From Pohlia nutans (lineage: Eukaryota > Streptophyta > Bryopsida > Bryales > Mniaceae), in NCBI GenBank assembly GCA_022496805.1, contig CM040086.1, forward strand, positions 13,518,501-13,582,500: 64,000 bases of DNA, given 5' to 3'. Made by a program: the position numbers and the translations under genes. Under the pieces are notes generated by a model. That model made no database searches. It saw nothing but the letters and a program-made list of their open reading frames with translations, and was not told the origin of the DNA. How positions within the stretch are numbered: position 1 is the first letter of the stretch; the number at the start of each line of letters is the position of its first letter. Of the stretch, positions 1-11,400 are shown piece after piece.

Positions 1-21
1 TAAAAAAATTATTTGAAATAA

Positions 22-94
22 GTGCTCTTAGTTCAGCCCGGTAGAAAAAAGGTGCCCAAACGTGATGTCGTAGGTTCAAATCCTACGGAGCGAG
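22..94 (+). pseudogene. trnW-CCA: Plastid-derived trnW-CCA remnant
   Basis: The D-arm (TTAGTTCAG..GGTAGAA), the CCA anticodon and the T-arm (GTAGGTTCAAATCCTAC) of plastid tRNA-Trp are readable. The acceptor ends still roughly pair (GTGCTCT with GGAGCGA). The anticodon stem is wrecked by an A-rich replacement, so it cannot fold properly. It stands next to petG in the order and orientation found in land-plant plastids (trnW opposite to petG-petL), which marks it as part of a nuclear plastid-DNA insertion. Confidence 0.8.
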
Positions 95-222
95 AGTATG
101 AAAATATTTTGAAAGAAAATATTAATTAAATTTTTTTACTTAAATTTAAATTTATTTATTAATAATTCTCCCTATAATGAAAAATAAAAATTCTTTAAAT
201 TTAAATTTTATCTATATTTAAT

Positions 223-262
223 TAAAGATCTAATTGATCACTACGTCAATATTGTAAGTAGA
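223..262 (-). pseudogene. petG: petG 3' part, left of transposon insertion
   Basis: Read on the minus strand from 258 this gives L-Q-Y-stop-R-S-D-Q-L-D-L-stop, the C-terminus of the cytochrome b6f subunit PetG, whose usual end is LQYRRGDQLDL. One Arg codon has become TGA. The rest of the gene is 12.7 kb away at 12976-13053. Positions 259-262 (GTAG) are the left copy of the target duplication made by the inserted element. Confidence 0.85.
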
Positions 263-294
263 ACACGCAATTCGCTATTTACGCACTTGGCCAT
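263..294 (+). repeat. Left terminal inverted repeat
   Basis: This 32-bp end matches the reverse complement of 12944-12975 with a single difference (G versus A at position 13). A nonamer GCACTTGGC occurs in the repeat (284-292) and again just inside it (303-311), a likely transposase-binding motif (inference). Confidence 0.9.
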
Positions 295-776
295 ATAATC
301 ATGCACTTGGCAATCGGGCGCACTAAAAATTCAAATTCCAAAAAATTGCAAAAAAAATTAGGAAAATTGTTTTTCCCAGCAATTCCCTTCTAATAAGGAT
401 AAATTGCAAATTCATGGAGATTTTCGACGGGGGATTTCCTTTAAAGAATTTGTATTTGCATTTTCTACATGTCAAATTTTTGTCCTATATGCAACAAAAT
501 TATCCTGTGATATTCATTCTGCACATACTAAGCGATAGGTACGAAAGTAGGAATTCTGAATCCCTTATTTGTGCACGCATCTTACATAATCATACAAGCA
601 CATTGTATGCATTTAGATATGGGCTACAAACATACACATAAGATTTAATTATTCTTTGTATTATATAAAAATCGTGTACTCGTTCACGTTTTATAATAAT
701 AGTACACACTTTTCCCTTCAAGACCTCGACATCTAATACAGAAAACCATATACTATATAACATATACAATTCTATT
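295..776. other. Subterminal region of the 12.7-kb element, no gene seen
   Basis: AT-rich DNA lies between the left inverted repeat and the 3' end of the transposase frame. Apart from the second GCACTTGGC at 303-311, I see no coding signal. Short ORFs here have no recognisable composition or motif. It probably includes the transposase 3' UTR. Confidence 0.5.
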
Positions 777-3700
777 CTAGTAAGCATCTAGCTCGTTCTG
801 CATGCTCTCGTCATCCATGCCTTCCACTTGTAATGCAATATATTCAAGTATGTGTGGCTTTGCTTCATTGGGAATAGTTACTTGGTTCTCAGTTCGAACT
901 CCTTGTATAGAAATGAACTTCACCTTCAAATGTCCACTTCTCGTTTTTGCTGGTACATCTCTCCATGAAAATATAGCAGCTTCTTTGTCCACCCAACCAT
1001 GTCTCTCACCAGATGGCTCCCAAGATGCTTCCATGCAATTCCTGTATCGTTGTGGCTCAGAACCTGCTTCATCCGTCATACCTCGCCTCATAATAGGCCA
1101 ATACCATATCACCTTCACTTTCATTGCCCATTTGCCTTGTCCAAATTCCACCACCTTCCCCACATAGAATGGTACTCCAGCCCTTACTACTTTCCGCTCT
1201 ACTGTTAAAGCCACAAACTGTCCAATCTCCAAGTCCTTCGCTGGATTGAAAACTGGAAACGGATCATCTGTTGCCTCCAGGGTAGCTGTAGATGATGCTT
1301 GGCCCACGACTTCCGTCCCTGTTCTTCTAGGCGTTCTCGTTACCGCTGCAGTAGATGGTCTGCCCTTTCGAGGTCCGAAGTACCCTCGAGGCTCTGGGTT
1401 CGGCATTGTTGCCATGATCGAGTCCACAACCGCATTCGTATTACTTGTCGTATTGGAGTCAACGTCATCTGTTGTTGTTTCCACCGTCATATCGTCTCCT
1501 GTTGCGTTCACATGTGCTTCGTCAGGCCAGAACGATAGCTTTGCATTCTCACTTCTATCTTGCAGAGGAAAATTCTTCAAATACTTGATCAGCCACCGCG
1601 CTTCCTCTATTGCTTGTAAGTTCTCCTCCACGTGTTGTATTCTTTCCACACACTTCTCCTTGTATGCAATGAATTCCCCCAAGGCTTTCAACTCCCTGTC
1701 GTCCGCACTAAATAACTCTGCAAGATTTGGCTTCTCCTCTCTTATAGGTAGAGACCGCAGACACAAGTGTCCCTCCGTAGGACCCCATACATCCTTGCTG
1801 TAATGCTTGAACTGCACTCGGGGCGCACCATTCTCCGTGTAAAATCTCATTTGATGCGGAAATGTTATGCCCGTCAGTGTATCACCTCCCGTCAGCAAAT
1901 GCGGCGTAATGAATGCCTTCCAATCCCTCACGTTCTCCAAATGCCGAGCGCTCACGAATGACTATGTATACGATGTTCCTTTCTCCACCAACTGCAACAG
2001 TTGCTTCAGAGAATCGATGTTTGATCTCTTCAACGTATGAGATATAATGCTGAACTGCTGATCGATGTCCTCGTGAGTGTGTCCTACTATAAGAAAACAT
2101 AGCTGTACTTCTTGGAAGTAGCCCATTCCAACAAGGGCAGCACAGAGTGCAAACATGTAGATGTTCTTGTTTTCTCGGGTTGTGTTGTCTGCTTGGATTC
2201 GCAACGTAGGAGGCAGCGCACCCTTCCTTCGTCTCACGTCATCTATCACATGCATCACTGTTGTAATGACTTGGTTGCTATCATGCTTGTGGTGCGAGTC
2301 TATCCACACGTCTGCGTACAATCCAATTCCATGTACGAGGACTCCACACAAGTGAGTCTTCACAAACCGCGACTCAATGTTCTTCACCGTTTGCCTCATC
2401 TTTGGAATCATGGTGGTGTTCTGGTTCATGCCGTCGACTATTAGGCACATATAGAGGTCAGGGTTTATTATAGCTGACCTTTTGAATAACCAGTAATCAC
2501 GTCGTTCCTCCATTTGGTGGCGGATGTGGATGAGAAACAAATTCTTAATCTGCACCTTCGCCACCGTGTTGTTTGTTGCTTCCATCCCACACTTATACTC
2601 CCAACAATGGAAGCACTTCAAAAACCTTGAAAACGGTGGAATTTGCACGTGCGGGAACTCCACCCTCCATAGCTTTCGGAACGAACTTATCGACAACGGT
2701 TCCCCATCATGTATCCGCTTCACCTCCTCGTTCACATAATTGAACACGTCCACTTTCGTCGTGTTCATTGGCAGCAGCACTAGTGCCAATACCGAGTTAT
2801 CACTCTTCCGTCGTACTTGACGATGCGGTTGTGTGCACCCCGCTTCACCTACAAATGTAGAAAAACATTCACGGGCCGCAGACAATTTTGCCCCTTCTCT
2901 AATTTTGCAAACGTTTCCATGGACAGCTGCGATCCTCCCATACACTTGTTGAGATTGTTTCAATTCCTTGAAACGTCTCTGCGAGTAACCCAATGCTGCA
3001 GCGTAACACCCATTACAAACCGGCAAGCCATCCAACTTCGTATCATATTTGTTTCGCCTCTGTCCCTCAGTAATTGTGTAAAAAGCGTTTAGCATCTGCA
3101 AAATCCAAGTTGCTCTCACTTCATACTTCTACGCCCACGCCATGTACCGTTGGTCCAAAATGTACTTCTCATTCACATCCCTCAAACAATTACGTTTGCA
3201 CCCCCCTCTTTGCTTTGCAGATCTAACGCTTGCCAATGTCACTTTCTCCATTCGTGGCTCGCCCTTCTCACGTGGTTTAGGAACTCTGTTCTTTTGATTC
3301 ACCATAGAGTACGTCCTGCTCGGTCCCTCTGGAACTAAACCTTCTACATGTGGAAGATTCCCTACGCTAGATTGTGATCCTTGCGTCATTGGAGATGACC
3401 CCTCTCGAATGTCCGACTGAACTGGAGTGGCAGAATACATATCCGTACGATTGGATTCTCCATCATCCTCATGGAAATCATACTGGGCCATTGCCGCTGT
3501 AGAGAACGAGAAATTTTGTCCCCTACCAGATGAAGGTGGAGGCTGTTCATTGCTTTGGACAACCCGCAACAGTGACCTCTGCCAACGTATGACTACGTCC
3601 AAATATTGTCCAAGATGTTCCCCGACTACCTCTCCAGTCTAGAACATTTCGTCTACAACACGTGAGACACGTATAGCAACTTCACATGGAAACAATTTCA

Positions 3701-3965
3701 CCTGATTCAGTTCCATCCCACGTTTGAAAGAACTATCAACCACTCCGAATCCCACAACGCTTCCTCCAATCGATAGTAGTTGTACCGTCTCATTCCTTTG
3801 TTGTGTCTCCATCTGAGTACAGTGTGTTCGTACCTCTTGGAACAAACTCATGCGAACGGGACGCCCAGCGGGTCGCTCTCCTACACTAGGTCCCGGTCTG
3901 TCCACACCTCCTACAACGTTTTGTAAAGCAACAGGGCTTCCAAAGGCACTTGAATCCATCGTCAT
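777..3965 (-). pseudogene. DDE transposase-like ORF (DUF7869 type), three in-frame TAG stops
   Basis: A single minus-strand frame of about 1,063 codons runs from ATG 3963-3965 to TAG 777-779, broken only by TAG at 3639-3641, 3129-3131 and 1962-1964, with no frameshift. The middle (about 3119-1962) has the layout of an RNase H-fold transposase: a cysteine-rich lead-in (CKRNC, later CNGC), a first acidic segment LIVDGMNQ, a second at IQADNTTRENKN and a third in GHTHEDIDQ. The last two are hallmarks of DUF7869-type proteins as I know them. The C-terminal part (1955-777) has an acidic linker and a small beta-rich domain around EIGQFVALTVERK and YVGKVVEF, perhaps BAH- or chromo-like. It reads outward to the left TIR. 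By position it would move the element; stops suggest it is dead unless read through. Confidence 0.7.
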
Positions 3966-4140
3966 CCGTATCTCTGTTCACCACATTTACAATCCGTACT
4001 CAGTATAACAAACATTTATAATAGCTTATCGATAACGCTGCTATTAACTACGATCTATACATAAAGTACAATTTTTTTGTTATGTTTTGTTATGTTTTGT
4101 TTGTTTGAAACGGTGAGAACTCTTAATCCGAGTGTCCCCG
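3966..4140. other. Upstream region of transposase frame
   Basis: Short spacer between the transposase start and the GC-rich tandem array. It contains TATGTTTTGT repeats at about 4080-4100. No promoter can be assigned with confidence. Confidence 0.3.
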
Positions 4141-4700
4141 GGCTTGACCCCAGGCCCCATGCGGTCTTAGCGATGTCCCTCGGGGCCCAAATGCTAATTC
4201 AGTGCACTTGAGGGCCCCAAACAGGGCCCCCAAGTGTTCTAGGAGCCCCCGTGGGGCCCCCGGGGTTGACCCATACCGACATGCGCTCCTAGCGGTGCCC
4301 CTCGGGGCCCAAATGGCAATTCAGCCCACTAGGGGGTTCCAAAGGGGGTCCCCAAGTGTTCTAGGAGCCCCCGTGGGACCCCCGTGGTTGACCCCTAGCC
4401 CCATGCGGTCCTAGCGGTGCCCCTCGGGGCCCAAATGCAAAATCAGCCCACTTGGGGGCCCCAAACGAGGCCCCCAAGTGTTCTAGGAGCTCCCATGGGG
4501 CCCCCGAGGTTGTCACCTAGCGCCATGCGGACCTCGTGGTGCCCCTCGGGGCCGAAATGCAAATTCAGCCCACTTGGGGGCCCCAAACGGGGCCCCCAAG
4601 TGTTCTAGGAGACCCTCTGGGGCCCCTGGGGTTGACACATAGCGCCATGCGATCCTAGCGGTGCCCCTCGGGGCCCAAATGCAAAATCAGCCCACAACTT
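4141..4700. repeat. GC-rich tandem repeat array, about 120-bp unit
   Basis: About four to five copies of a unit carrying GGGGCCCCCGGGGTTGACCC, then GGTGCCCCTCGGGGCCCAAA, then CAGCCCACTTGGGGGCCCC and AAGTGTTCTAGGAGC. The same unit recurs in the opposite orientation at 7890-8260, with a fragment at about 5008-5070. The high GC contrasts sharply with the AT-rich neighbours. ORFs of 60-70 codons in this array are by-products of the repeat. Confidence 0.85.
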
Positions 4701-5205
4701 CTACTTAAAAATTTGTTAAATTTGTTAAAATGAATTCATCCATTCCAACAACTTCTACTTAAAAATTTGTTAATATGTTGCTTACAATCAATTTTATAAG
4801 GAATTTAGAATTCTCACTTTTAAAGTTTAGAATAAAATATTTGGGATAGCATTGGTTAACCTCACCATACGGATCAAATATTCAATTCAAAATCTAAAAC
4901 TATCATTCATACATCAATCGTGAAATATTATTCCATATAGTACTTTATGATGACTTTCCTAAAATTGTCAAATCTGGAGACACCTTTGTACGTTTAGGAG
5001 TTTAAAATGAGCCCACTAGGGGGCCCCAAATAGAAACCCAACTGTTCCTAGGGCTCGTATGGGGCCCCCGTCGAAGTACACTTGCAATTTGCCAGAGTAC
5101 AGGCCGCTATTGATGACAACATTAATTAAATGTTAACTCCTAAATTTCCTTGTGTTTTTGGGAGCTTGAAACCTCAAAACTGCGATTTTCTACCTCTATG
5201 TACTC
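4701..5205. other. AT-rich spacer with a stray GC-repeat fragment
   Basis: Contains a short direct duplication (AACTTCTACTTAAAAATTTG at about 4694 and 4749) and a fragment of the GC-rich unit at about 5008-5070. A TTAA at 5133-5136 followed by CTCCTAAA may be the left end of the repeat that follows. No gene seen. Confidence 0.5.
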
Positions 5206-6078
5206 CCGGGGATGTGAACCAAGTTTATTTACTTCTTTTAGAATACCAACCGTAAGATCTTCTACCAAAGCCTATTCATAGCTACTGTTTAAAAAATTGA
5301 CCGTTGGATGTTTATCATTTGCAAGATCATAACATCCAAAGTTTGTGCAAAAGTTTTTCGGGGCATTGTTTAGGAGGCATTCTCTCCATAGTGCAAAGGG
5401 GGACTTGAAGATTGTTACTCCAAACATTTTGCTCAAATTTTTTTCCATGTACATAACTAAGTTGGGTACGCTCATGCAAAATTTTAGAGACTCATTACGC
5501 GTTTCAAACCTTCATCCAAATTAATTTCCGGAAGTAGGTATAAGAATGGCAATTTGGTGAAACATGCATCACATTAATTGTATTTGATTTTTGGAAAAAA
5601 TGAACGGTGATTAGGTACCTCTATGATTTTATAAATTTTAGGCGAAATTATTTTTAAAAAATTTCAAAATCTCAAATTCTGACAAATTTTGAAAGAAATG
5701 GATGTGAAATTACAAAAACCCTTGGAGGTTGCTGTTCTTTATTTTGGAGGCTGCCCTTGTCAAGCCAAGAATATAATCAACATGGGTTACTTCAAATTCT
5801 GAGCCTAAATGTGGTGAAGAGCATGTCTCCCAAAAAAAAATTTGAAAAAGTGATTATAATAAAAAGTTTTTTTCTGCCCCAGTTGGGCTTGAAACCAAAA
5901 ATTTCAATAAATTTTTTATAAAACCCGAATTTGACTTTGTAATTTTTACCCCACACACCTTGTATGTATGACCACGCCCACGCCAAATTATAGTCTAAAA
6001 TTCTTAATTTAGACCTTCCATCTAAGCTGCCCGAAATAGCAAAAAGCCATTTTGGCTTTTAAGGGCCTTTAGGGGTTA
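5206..6078. repeat. Dispersed repeat, copy 1 (pair of 42374-43247)
   Basis: About 870 bp that aligns by eye, in direct orientation and with few differences, to 42374-43247. Both begin at GGGATGTGAACCAAG and end at CTTTAGGGGTTAA. The right end TTAA (6075-6078) preceded by CCTTTAGGGG is like the ends of the TTAA-bounded elements elsewhere in the window. It lies within the 12.7-kb transposon, so it is either a nested insertion or cargo. Confidence 0.85.
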
Positions 6079-6430
6079 ATGCAATGGTTTAGGTATAAAG
6101 TCTTACCGGGAAGTCCTGGATTCGTTGTAGAAAGCTCCTACACCCCGCTGATCAGTACTCCACTAGTGTTGAATAAATCCTCCCATATATATACCTTTCA
6201 CAAATCAAAAGGAAATGGAATAGACTGTTAATTCAATAACAATGATGATTTATTCTGTCGATTTTATGAGATAATAGCTTCACGCAAGTTTGAACCGATG
6301 AGAAATAGGATGATTTCTGAAATTATTATGCCTCATTTCATATTCTAGTTATTCATCAAAAACTTCTAAGATCTTAGTTGAAAATGAATCAAAACTGCAC
6401 TCGACGAAGGCACCTCATACAATTATGCAA
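6079..6430. repeat. Degenerate fragment related to the 50.4-kb TTAA element
   Basis: Around 6250-6420 the text (ATTATGCCTCATTTCAT and flanks) resembles 50500-50620 and 47210-47350. It is probably an old piece of the same repeat family. No gene seen. Confidence 0.5.
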
Positions 6431-6722
6431 CCAAAAGATCTCCACAAGATCAAAGAAGGAAAGAAGGAAAGAAGGAAAAAGGAACAAAGGAAAAAGGAAG
6501 GAAAAAAGGAAAAAGGAAGGAAAAAAGGAAAAAGGAAGGAGAAGAGAAAAAAGGAAGGAAAAAAGGAAAAAGGAAGGAAAAAAGGAAAAACGAAATAAAC
6601 AAAAATACAAAAACCAAAAAAAGGAAAAGGGAAAAAAGGAAAAAGGAAAGAAGGAAAGAAGGAAAGAAGGAAAAAGGAGAAAAGCACAAAAGAAAAAAAA
6701 AAAAAAAAAGAAAAAAAAAAAA
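6431..6722 (+). repeat. 290-bp polypurine tract
   Basis: Almost pure A and G on the plus strand (GGAAAGAAGG and GGAAAAAGG units) ending in A-runs. Overlapping low-complexity ORFs on both strands are artefacts. Such tracts can form triplex DNA (general knowledge). Confidence 0.85.
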
Positions 6723-6913
6723 ACTGGCCCGCTGGCCGGCCCCGCCAGCTGGGCCGACCAGCTGGGGCCGACCAGCTGGCCGCCGGCTTTGGTCGGCCTG
6801 CTGGCCAACCAAAGCTCGCCAGCTGGCCCGCTCCAAGGGCGGCCAGCCCATTAGGCTGGCCTCCCTTGGAGACAAACACAAATAGAAGAGGGTGCGCGGC
6901 CGCGCACCCTCTT
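6723..6913. repeat. GC-rich inverted repeats with a 28-bp perfect palindrome
   Basis: Repeats of CCAGCTGG, GGCCGACC and GGCCAGC fold on themselves from 6723 to about 6870. At 6886-6913 there is a perfect 28-bp palindrome centred on GCGCGGCCGCGC. It follows directly on the polypurine tract. Confidence 0.8.
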
Positions 6914-7103
6914 TGCCCATTTTTTGGCATAGGCAAGTTTCTCTCTCCAGCCCTCCCTCCCTCTTCCACATTCTCCTTTTTTTATAACATCAGATTGCCT
7001 TCAATTTTTCGCAAAAAACTTCAAAAAAACCCACTATTTCACTTAAGCTCTCTAACACATACCATGGTCAGCTCTCCATCGTTGTAATGAGAAGAATGAA
7101 GGT

Positions 7104-7560
7104 GTTAAGGGGGTTTTTCTAGGAACCGACCTTAAACGAATGAAGCTACTCCGCCCAAGACTATTCTACTCTAGACTAGTTTCTAGAGATTGAGAGGAGT
7201 AGTAAGAGGTTTCTACTATGAAGAACAAACTGTCGGCTAAAGAAAAGCACCAGTATGCTAGTAAGTCGACTCCTGCATACCCACAGACTACTGCAACTAT
7301 CCAGGATACAACCACAAGGAATGATTCAAGAGTAGGAAACAGCAGTAGTCTAACAGCAGTAGTCTAACATACTAGTGCGCACAAGAAGAGCTTAAGACAA
7401 GAATGAAGTACAACTGAGGCTGCCAAAAAGATGTACAAATGGTATAGCAACAACTCTCTCGAAGAGAGTGAAGGTACATATAGGAGACTAGTCTGACAGT
7501 GTGTCAGACTGGTCGACCGTAAAAGTCGGGTCGACCAGTCTGTACCAGCCTGTACTGCCA
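7104..7560. repeat. LTR-like repeat, copy 1 (shared with 62268-62640)
   Basis: From TGTTAAGGGGG to about 7465 this aligns by eye with 62268-62622, including CTAGGAACCGACCTTAAAC and AAGAATGAAGTACAACTGAG. Beyond that it has two hairpins (7492-7511 and about 7506-7538 around GGTCGACC). A TATA-like stretch GATATATATGAAG follows near 7660. A solo LTR or an element end is possible; termini are not settled. Confidence 0.55.
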
Positions 7561-7889
7561 CGTGTCTCCTGCTGGGTCTATTCCTGCCGGGTATAGACTA
7601 GCCTACTCTTAGCCTAAAGGGAATATCAACTAATATTCGGTTAACAGAAGGGTTCTTGTGATATATATGAAGAACAACTCACGAAAGCACTTCATTTAAA
7701 AAATTCACTCTTTCTCAACTAATTTTTTTTTCATGTTTGTTTCGATTCGTGACAGGAATTTGGAAGGGAGCATTAATTCGTTAGTGGAGGAGTTCCATCT
7801 GCACAGTCTATGAGCTTCAACCACGAATTCAAGACTTTGAGGTAAACGTTTCTCCCTAAACCATTATTTTATCGATCAATTCATGCGCT
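7561..7889. other. Spacer with TATA-like motif, no gene seen
   Basis: Continues the LTR-like segment. TGATATATATGAAG near 7660 followed by a T-rich stretch could be a promoter of the element or of the reading frame starting at 8405. No coding region is supported. Confidence 0.35.
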
Positions 7890-8260
7890 GAATAGGCATC
7901 TAGGCCCGAGGGGCACCGCTAGGATGGCATGGTGCTAGGGGTCAACCCCGGGGGCCCCACGGGAGCTCCTAGAACACTTGGGGGCGCCGTTTGGGGCCCC
8001 CAAGTGGGCTGATTTTGCATTTGGTGCCCACGGGGCACGGTTAGGACCACATGGGCCTAGGGGTTGACCCCGGGGGCCCCACGGGGACTCTTAGAACACT
8101 TGGGGGCGCCGTTTGGGACCCCCAAGTGGGCTGATTTTGCATTTGGTGCCCACGGGGCACGGTTAGAACCACATGGGCCTAGGGGTCGACCCCGGGGGTC
8201 CCACGGGGATTCCTAGAACACTTGGGGGCCCCTTTTGGGGCCCTCAAGTGGACTGAATAT
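7890..8260. repeat. GC-rich tandem array, inverted relative to 4141-4700
   Basis: About three copies of the reverse complement of the 120-bp unit at 4141-4700 (GGGGTCAACCCCGGGGGCCCC, AGAACACTTGGGGGCGCC, GTGGGCTGATTTTGCATTTG). With the first array it makes a large inverted repeat around 4.7-7.9 kb. Confidence 0.85.
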
Positions 8261-8404
8261 TTATTTTTGCAATGACGGGGTTTCCGTGGGGACATTGCCA
8301 TTGTTGGGATTGAATCGTAATATGTAATCTCAAGTTTATTTTGAATATCGATGTCTGGATTGCTGATACGCTACTCTTTTATGCAGGCTTTTAGACTTAT
8401 TACC

Positions 8405-11400
8405 ATGGCGCCTAATGTGGTATTCGAGTATAGGGAGCATGGTTGGTGGGTTACGAGCGAGGACCCTTTGATGCCCATGCTGTGGATGACTGATTTTCCG
8501 GTGATGCCGGGTAGGTTCTGGACAGCACTCGGGAGGGTGATTGGTGTGGTGCTGTGTATTACCTCGTCGCCGAATGGATTTTTTTTCATTCAGGTGGAGA
8601 GCGAGGACCCGACTCCGATGAAGTACAGGTTGCAGAGGGAGTTGATAATGGCACCGGTCCCGCACAACCTGCTTGATCGTGTTCCCGCGATGAAGATGGT
8701 GCGTTCGTTGCAGAGGGAGTGGGAGGCCATTCCAGAGGAGTTGAGGATGGCACGTGAGGCTTCTGTTATGAAGTGTATGCCATTGGGCCCCGAGGAGATG
8801 CTCCGTGCGAGGCGCCGGTTTCTAGAGCATCAGGCGTATGATTTGTTGAGGGAGCGTGCCCCCTTGGAGGCTGCAGTGGAGCAACCTCCACCTGTTCCGG
8901 AGAGTACCGACCCCTTGTATAGGGTGCTTGCGGCTCCTGTCAATGTGGATTGGGTGCCAGTGGCAGAGCGCAGGACAGGACGGCCTACAGTGGGAGCACC
9001 GGTGGATGATTTGGTTCCGGAGCCCTATCCTGTACCGCAGGCGTCTGCACCACAGAGGAAGAGGAGGAGGCTACAATGAGTGTCAAGGGCTGTGACACCA
9101 CCATTGCAGGCAGGTGCAGAGGACGAGGCTGATGATATTGATGATGCTTCGTCAGAGGAGGAGATTGTGGAGGGTGCACGTCGAGGCATGACACGGAGGA
9201 GGAGGTTGGTGTTTCCGAAGGAGGATGAGCTTTGGGCGGGTTACATTTGGGGAGCGGATGCGATATTTAATGTCCTAGTGCAGAACATCCGTGCAGTGGA
9301 GAATCCCGAGACGAACCACCGCGTGTTGACTGGAACGAGGGTGATGGACATGTATCGACGGTTGAGGGGGAAAGACAAAGAGTTGATCAGTCCGTTGACT
9401 TTGAGGCCCATCAGATACATTGTGGAGGGTACGGGGTCGCACGGTGAGAGCCGGAGGAGGGAAGTGCCATTCTCGGAGGATAATGCAGTTCGGGAGTTTG
9501 AGGCTGCGTATTTGCACAATGCAGAGGCGGTGTCTGGACATGGAGTTCTTGGTTCTAGGGCAAATTGGTTGGAGAACAACATCATTTGGGAGCCAGTGGA
9601 TGGGCAGCACATTGTTCAGGCTTGCATGGAGGCCAAGATCGAGTGTGATGCGGGGTTACTATCAGAGGAGGAGTACCGTGAGGTGTTTGCAGTACGGAAG
9701 GCCAAGTTTGTGGTGTACAAGGATCTGCATTTGTACATCGATGCTTCAGTGAGGATCAATGCCAAGGAGTTCGAGAGACAGTTCTACACCACGATGGTGG
9801 AGGACCTCACGAAGCTCCGGGCTATATGGATTGCGTGTGGAAGACCGGATCAGTATGAGCGAGAGGACGATGAGCGGCGGGGTCGGGCATTGATGATGGC
9901 CGCGAGTGCACTGCATCTGACTACAAGCATGAAGGACAACAAGGTGGGCTTGGCGACATTGTCGAAGCAGATGGTAGACCATACCCGTCATGCATGGCAC
10001 AGAGACGAAGAGTGCTATGAGGCAGTATTGCAGGTGTGTTCGGATTACGAGAGCAGGTTCTTGTAGTTCAGCAAGGAGGACGAGAAGAAATGGAGGGATT
10101 ATGCGTCCAAACACAGTTTGGATGTCACCGTGGACGTGCGAGCGGGGCGGAAGAGGATGGAGAAGAACTGGCTCAGACCATTGTCGAGGATTCCAGCTGG
10201 GCAGTATCTCCGGGTGGCGAAGGACTTGGCAGCACAGCCAGTGCAGAGAGGGAGCCGGGCTACGCAGAAGTACTACTTCAACGGCAACAACAGCCCCAAT
10301 CCACTGAAGGAGACTTTGGCGTGGGTGGCTGATCGGATGCAGCGGAGGGAGGCGGTACGGAATGCGTTGAGGTGGTTGATAGTGAAGGACCGAGAGCGCC
10401 CGGTACCGACGATGGAGGAGTTCTTTGTCATTCTAGTGGGACGATATGGAGGGGAACGTGGGGAGGTCCTGCAGGAGCTTGGGGAGAATATCGAGACGGA
10501 TATGAAGAAAGCTTGGGCTAGTCCATTGGTCCGTGCGGTGGGAGCGTTGGAGAAATTGGATCCCCTCATACCTCCATTGATCAGACAGCACTACACGGAC
10601 ATAGCGACCGGTGGTCGTGGATACCGAGGGCATGCCTGAGATGTTGGAGATCTCGGAGCAGCGCGATGGGACTGGCAGTTTCGTTTACCCATCAGGAGGG
10701 GAGGCCATGCTTTGAGAATGCTTCTGGTGCGAGGTCGAGGGGGTCTTTTTACGGAGGAGCACCTGGAGCTTGGGGAACCATGCTTATGGATTATTGATTG
10801 CAGATGGGGATCATCACAGGGGGAGGACAAGGCTTGGGGAGATGACGATTATGCACATGTGATGGAGAGGTTGCAGAGGTGGATGACGGGTATTTACAAG
10901 TGGAACGTCATTTTTTTATTGCCACCCGGAGTGCACTTTGAGGAGCGGTTGCGCAACACCTTGCACGTACCAGAGGAGAGCCGGTGTTTTGGAGGAGTGT
11001 GGGTGTTCGAGTCAGGTGCGATCAGCGGATATGAGCATGATCTGAGGCACAAGGGGAGAGTGGAGCGAGCAGTACAGGCTATTGGAGGTGTGGCAGTCGT
11101 GTTGGTGCATGCTAGCGGGTCCAGGGCATCTCAGAATGTTCGAAAGGGGACGGGGGAGCTTCCTACTGTGTTCATGGACTCCTGGACTGAGGCCAGAGCA
11201 CCATGTACAGCGGATCCATTGGAGAGGTCTCCGACAGAGTTGCAGAGGCTTGTGCAGATGTATTTGCCGGAGAAGTGGGGTCTCGTGGTTGTTGGCATCA
11301 CCACGGCCATACCAGACATACTGCAGGGCGATTTTGTGGGTAGCCAGATCATTGTCCTTGACAGCTCGAGCACACGTACTACATTTTTGAGGAATGCATG

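Noticed and set aside
802..2739. Plus-strand ORFs opposite the transposase
   Set aside because: They are antisense shadows of the minus-strand frame, whose protein motifs are recognisable.
6378..6971. ORFs of 139-184 codons on both strands
   Set aside because: They are translations of the polypurine tract and GC palindromes (Lys/Glu/Arg or Phe/Ser runs), with no protein-like composition.
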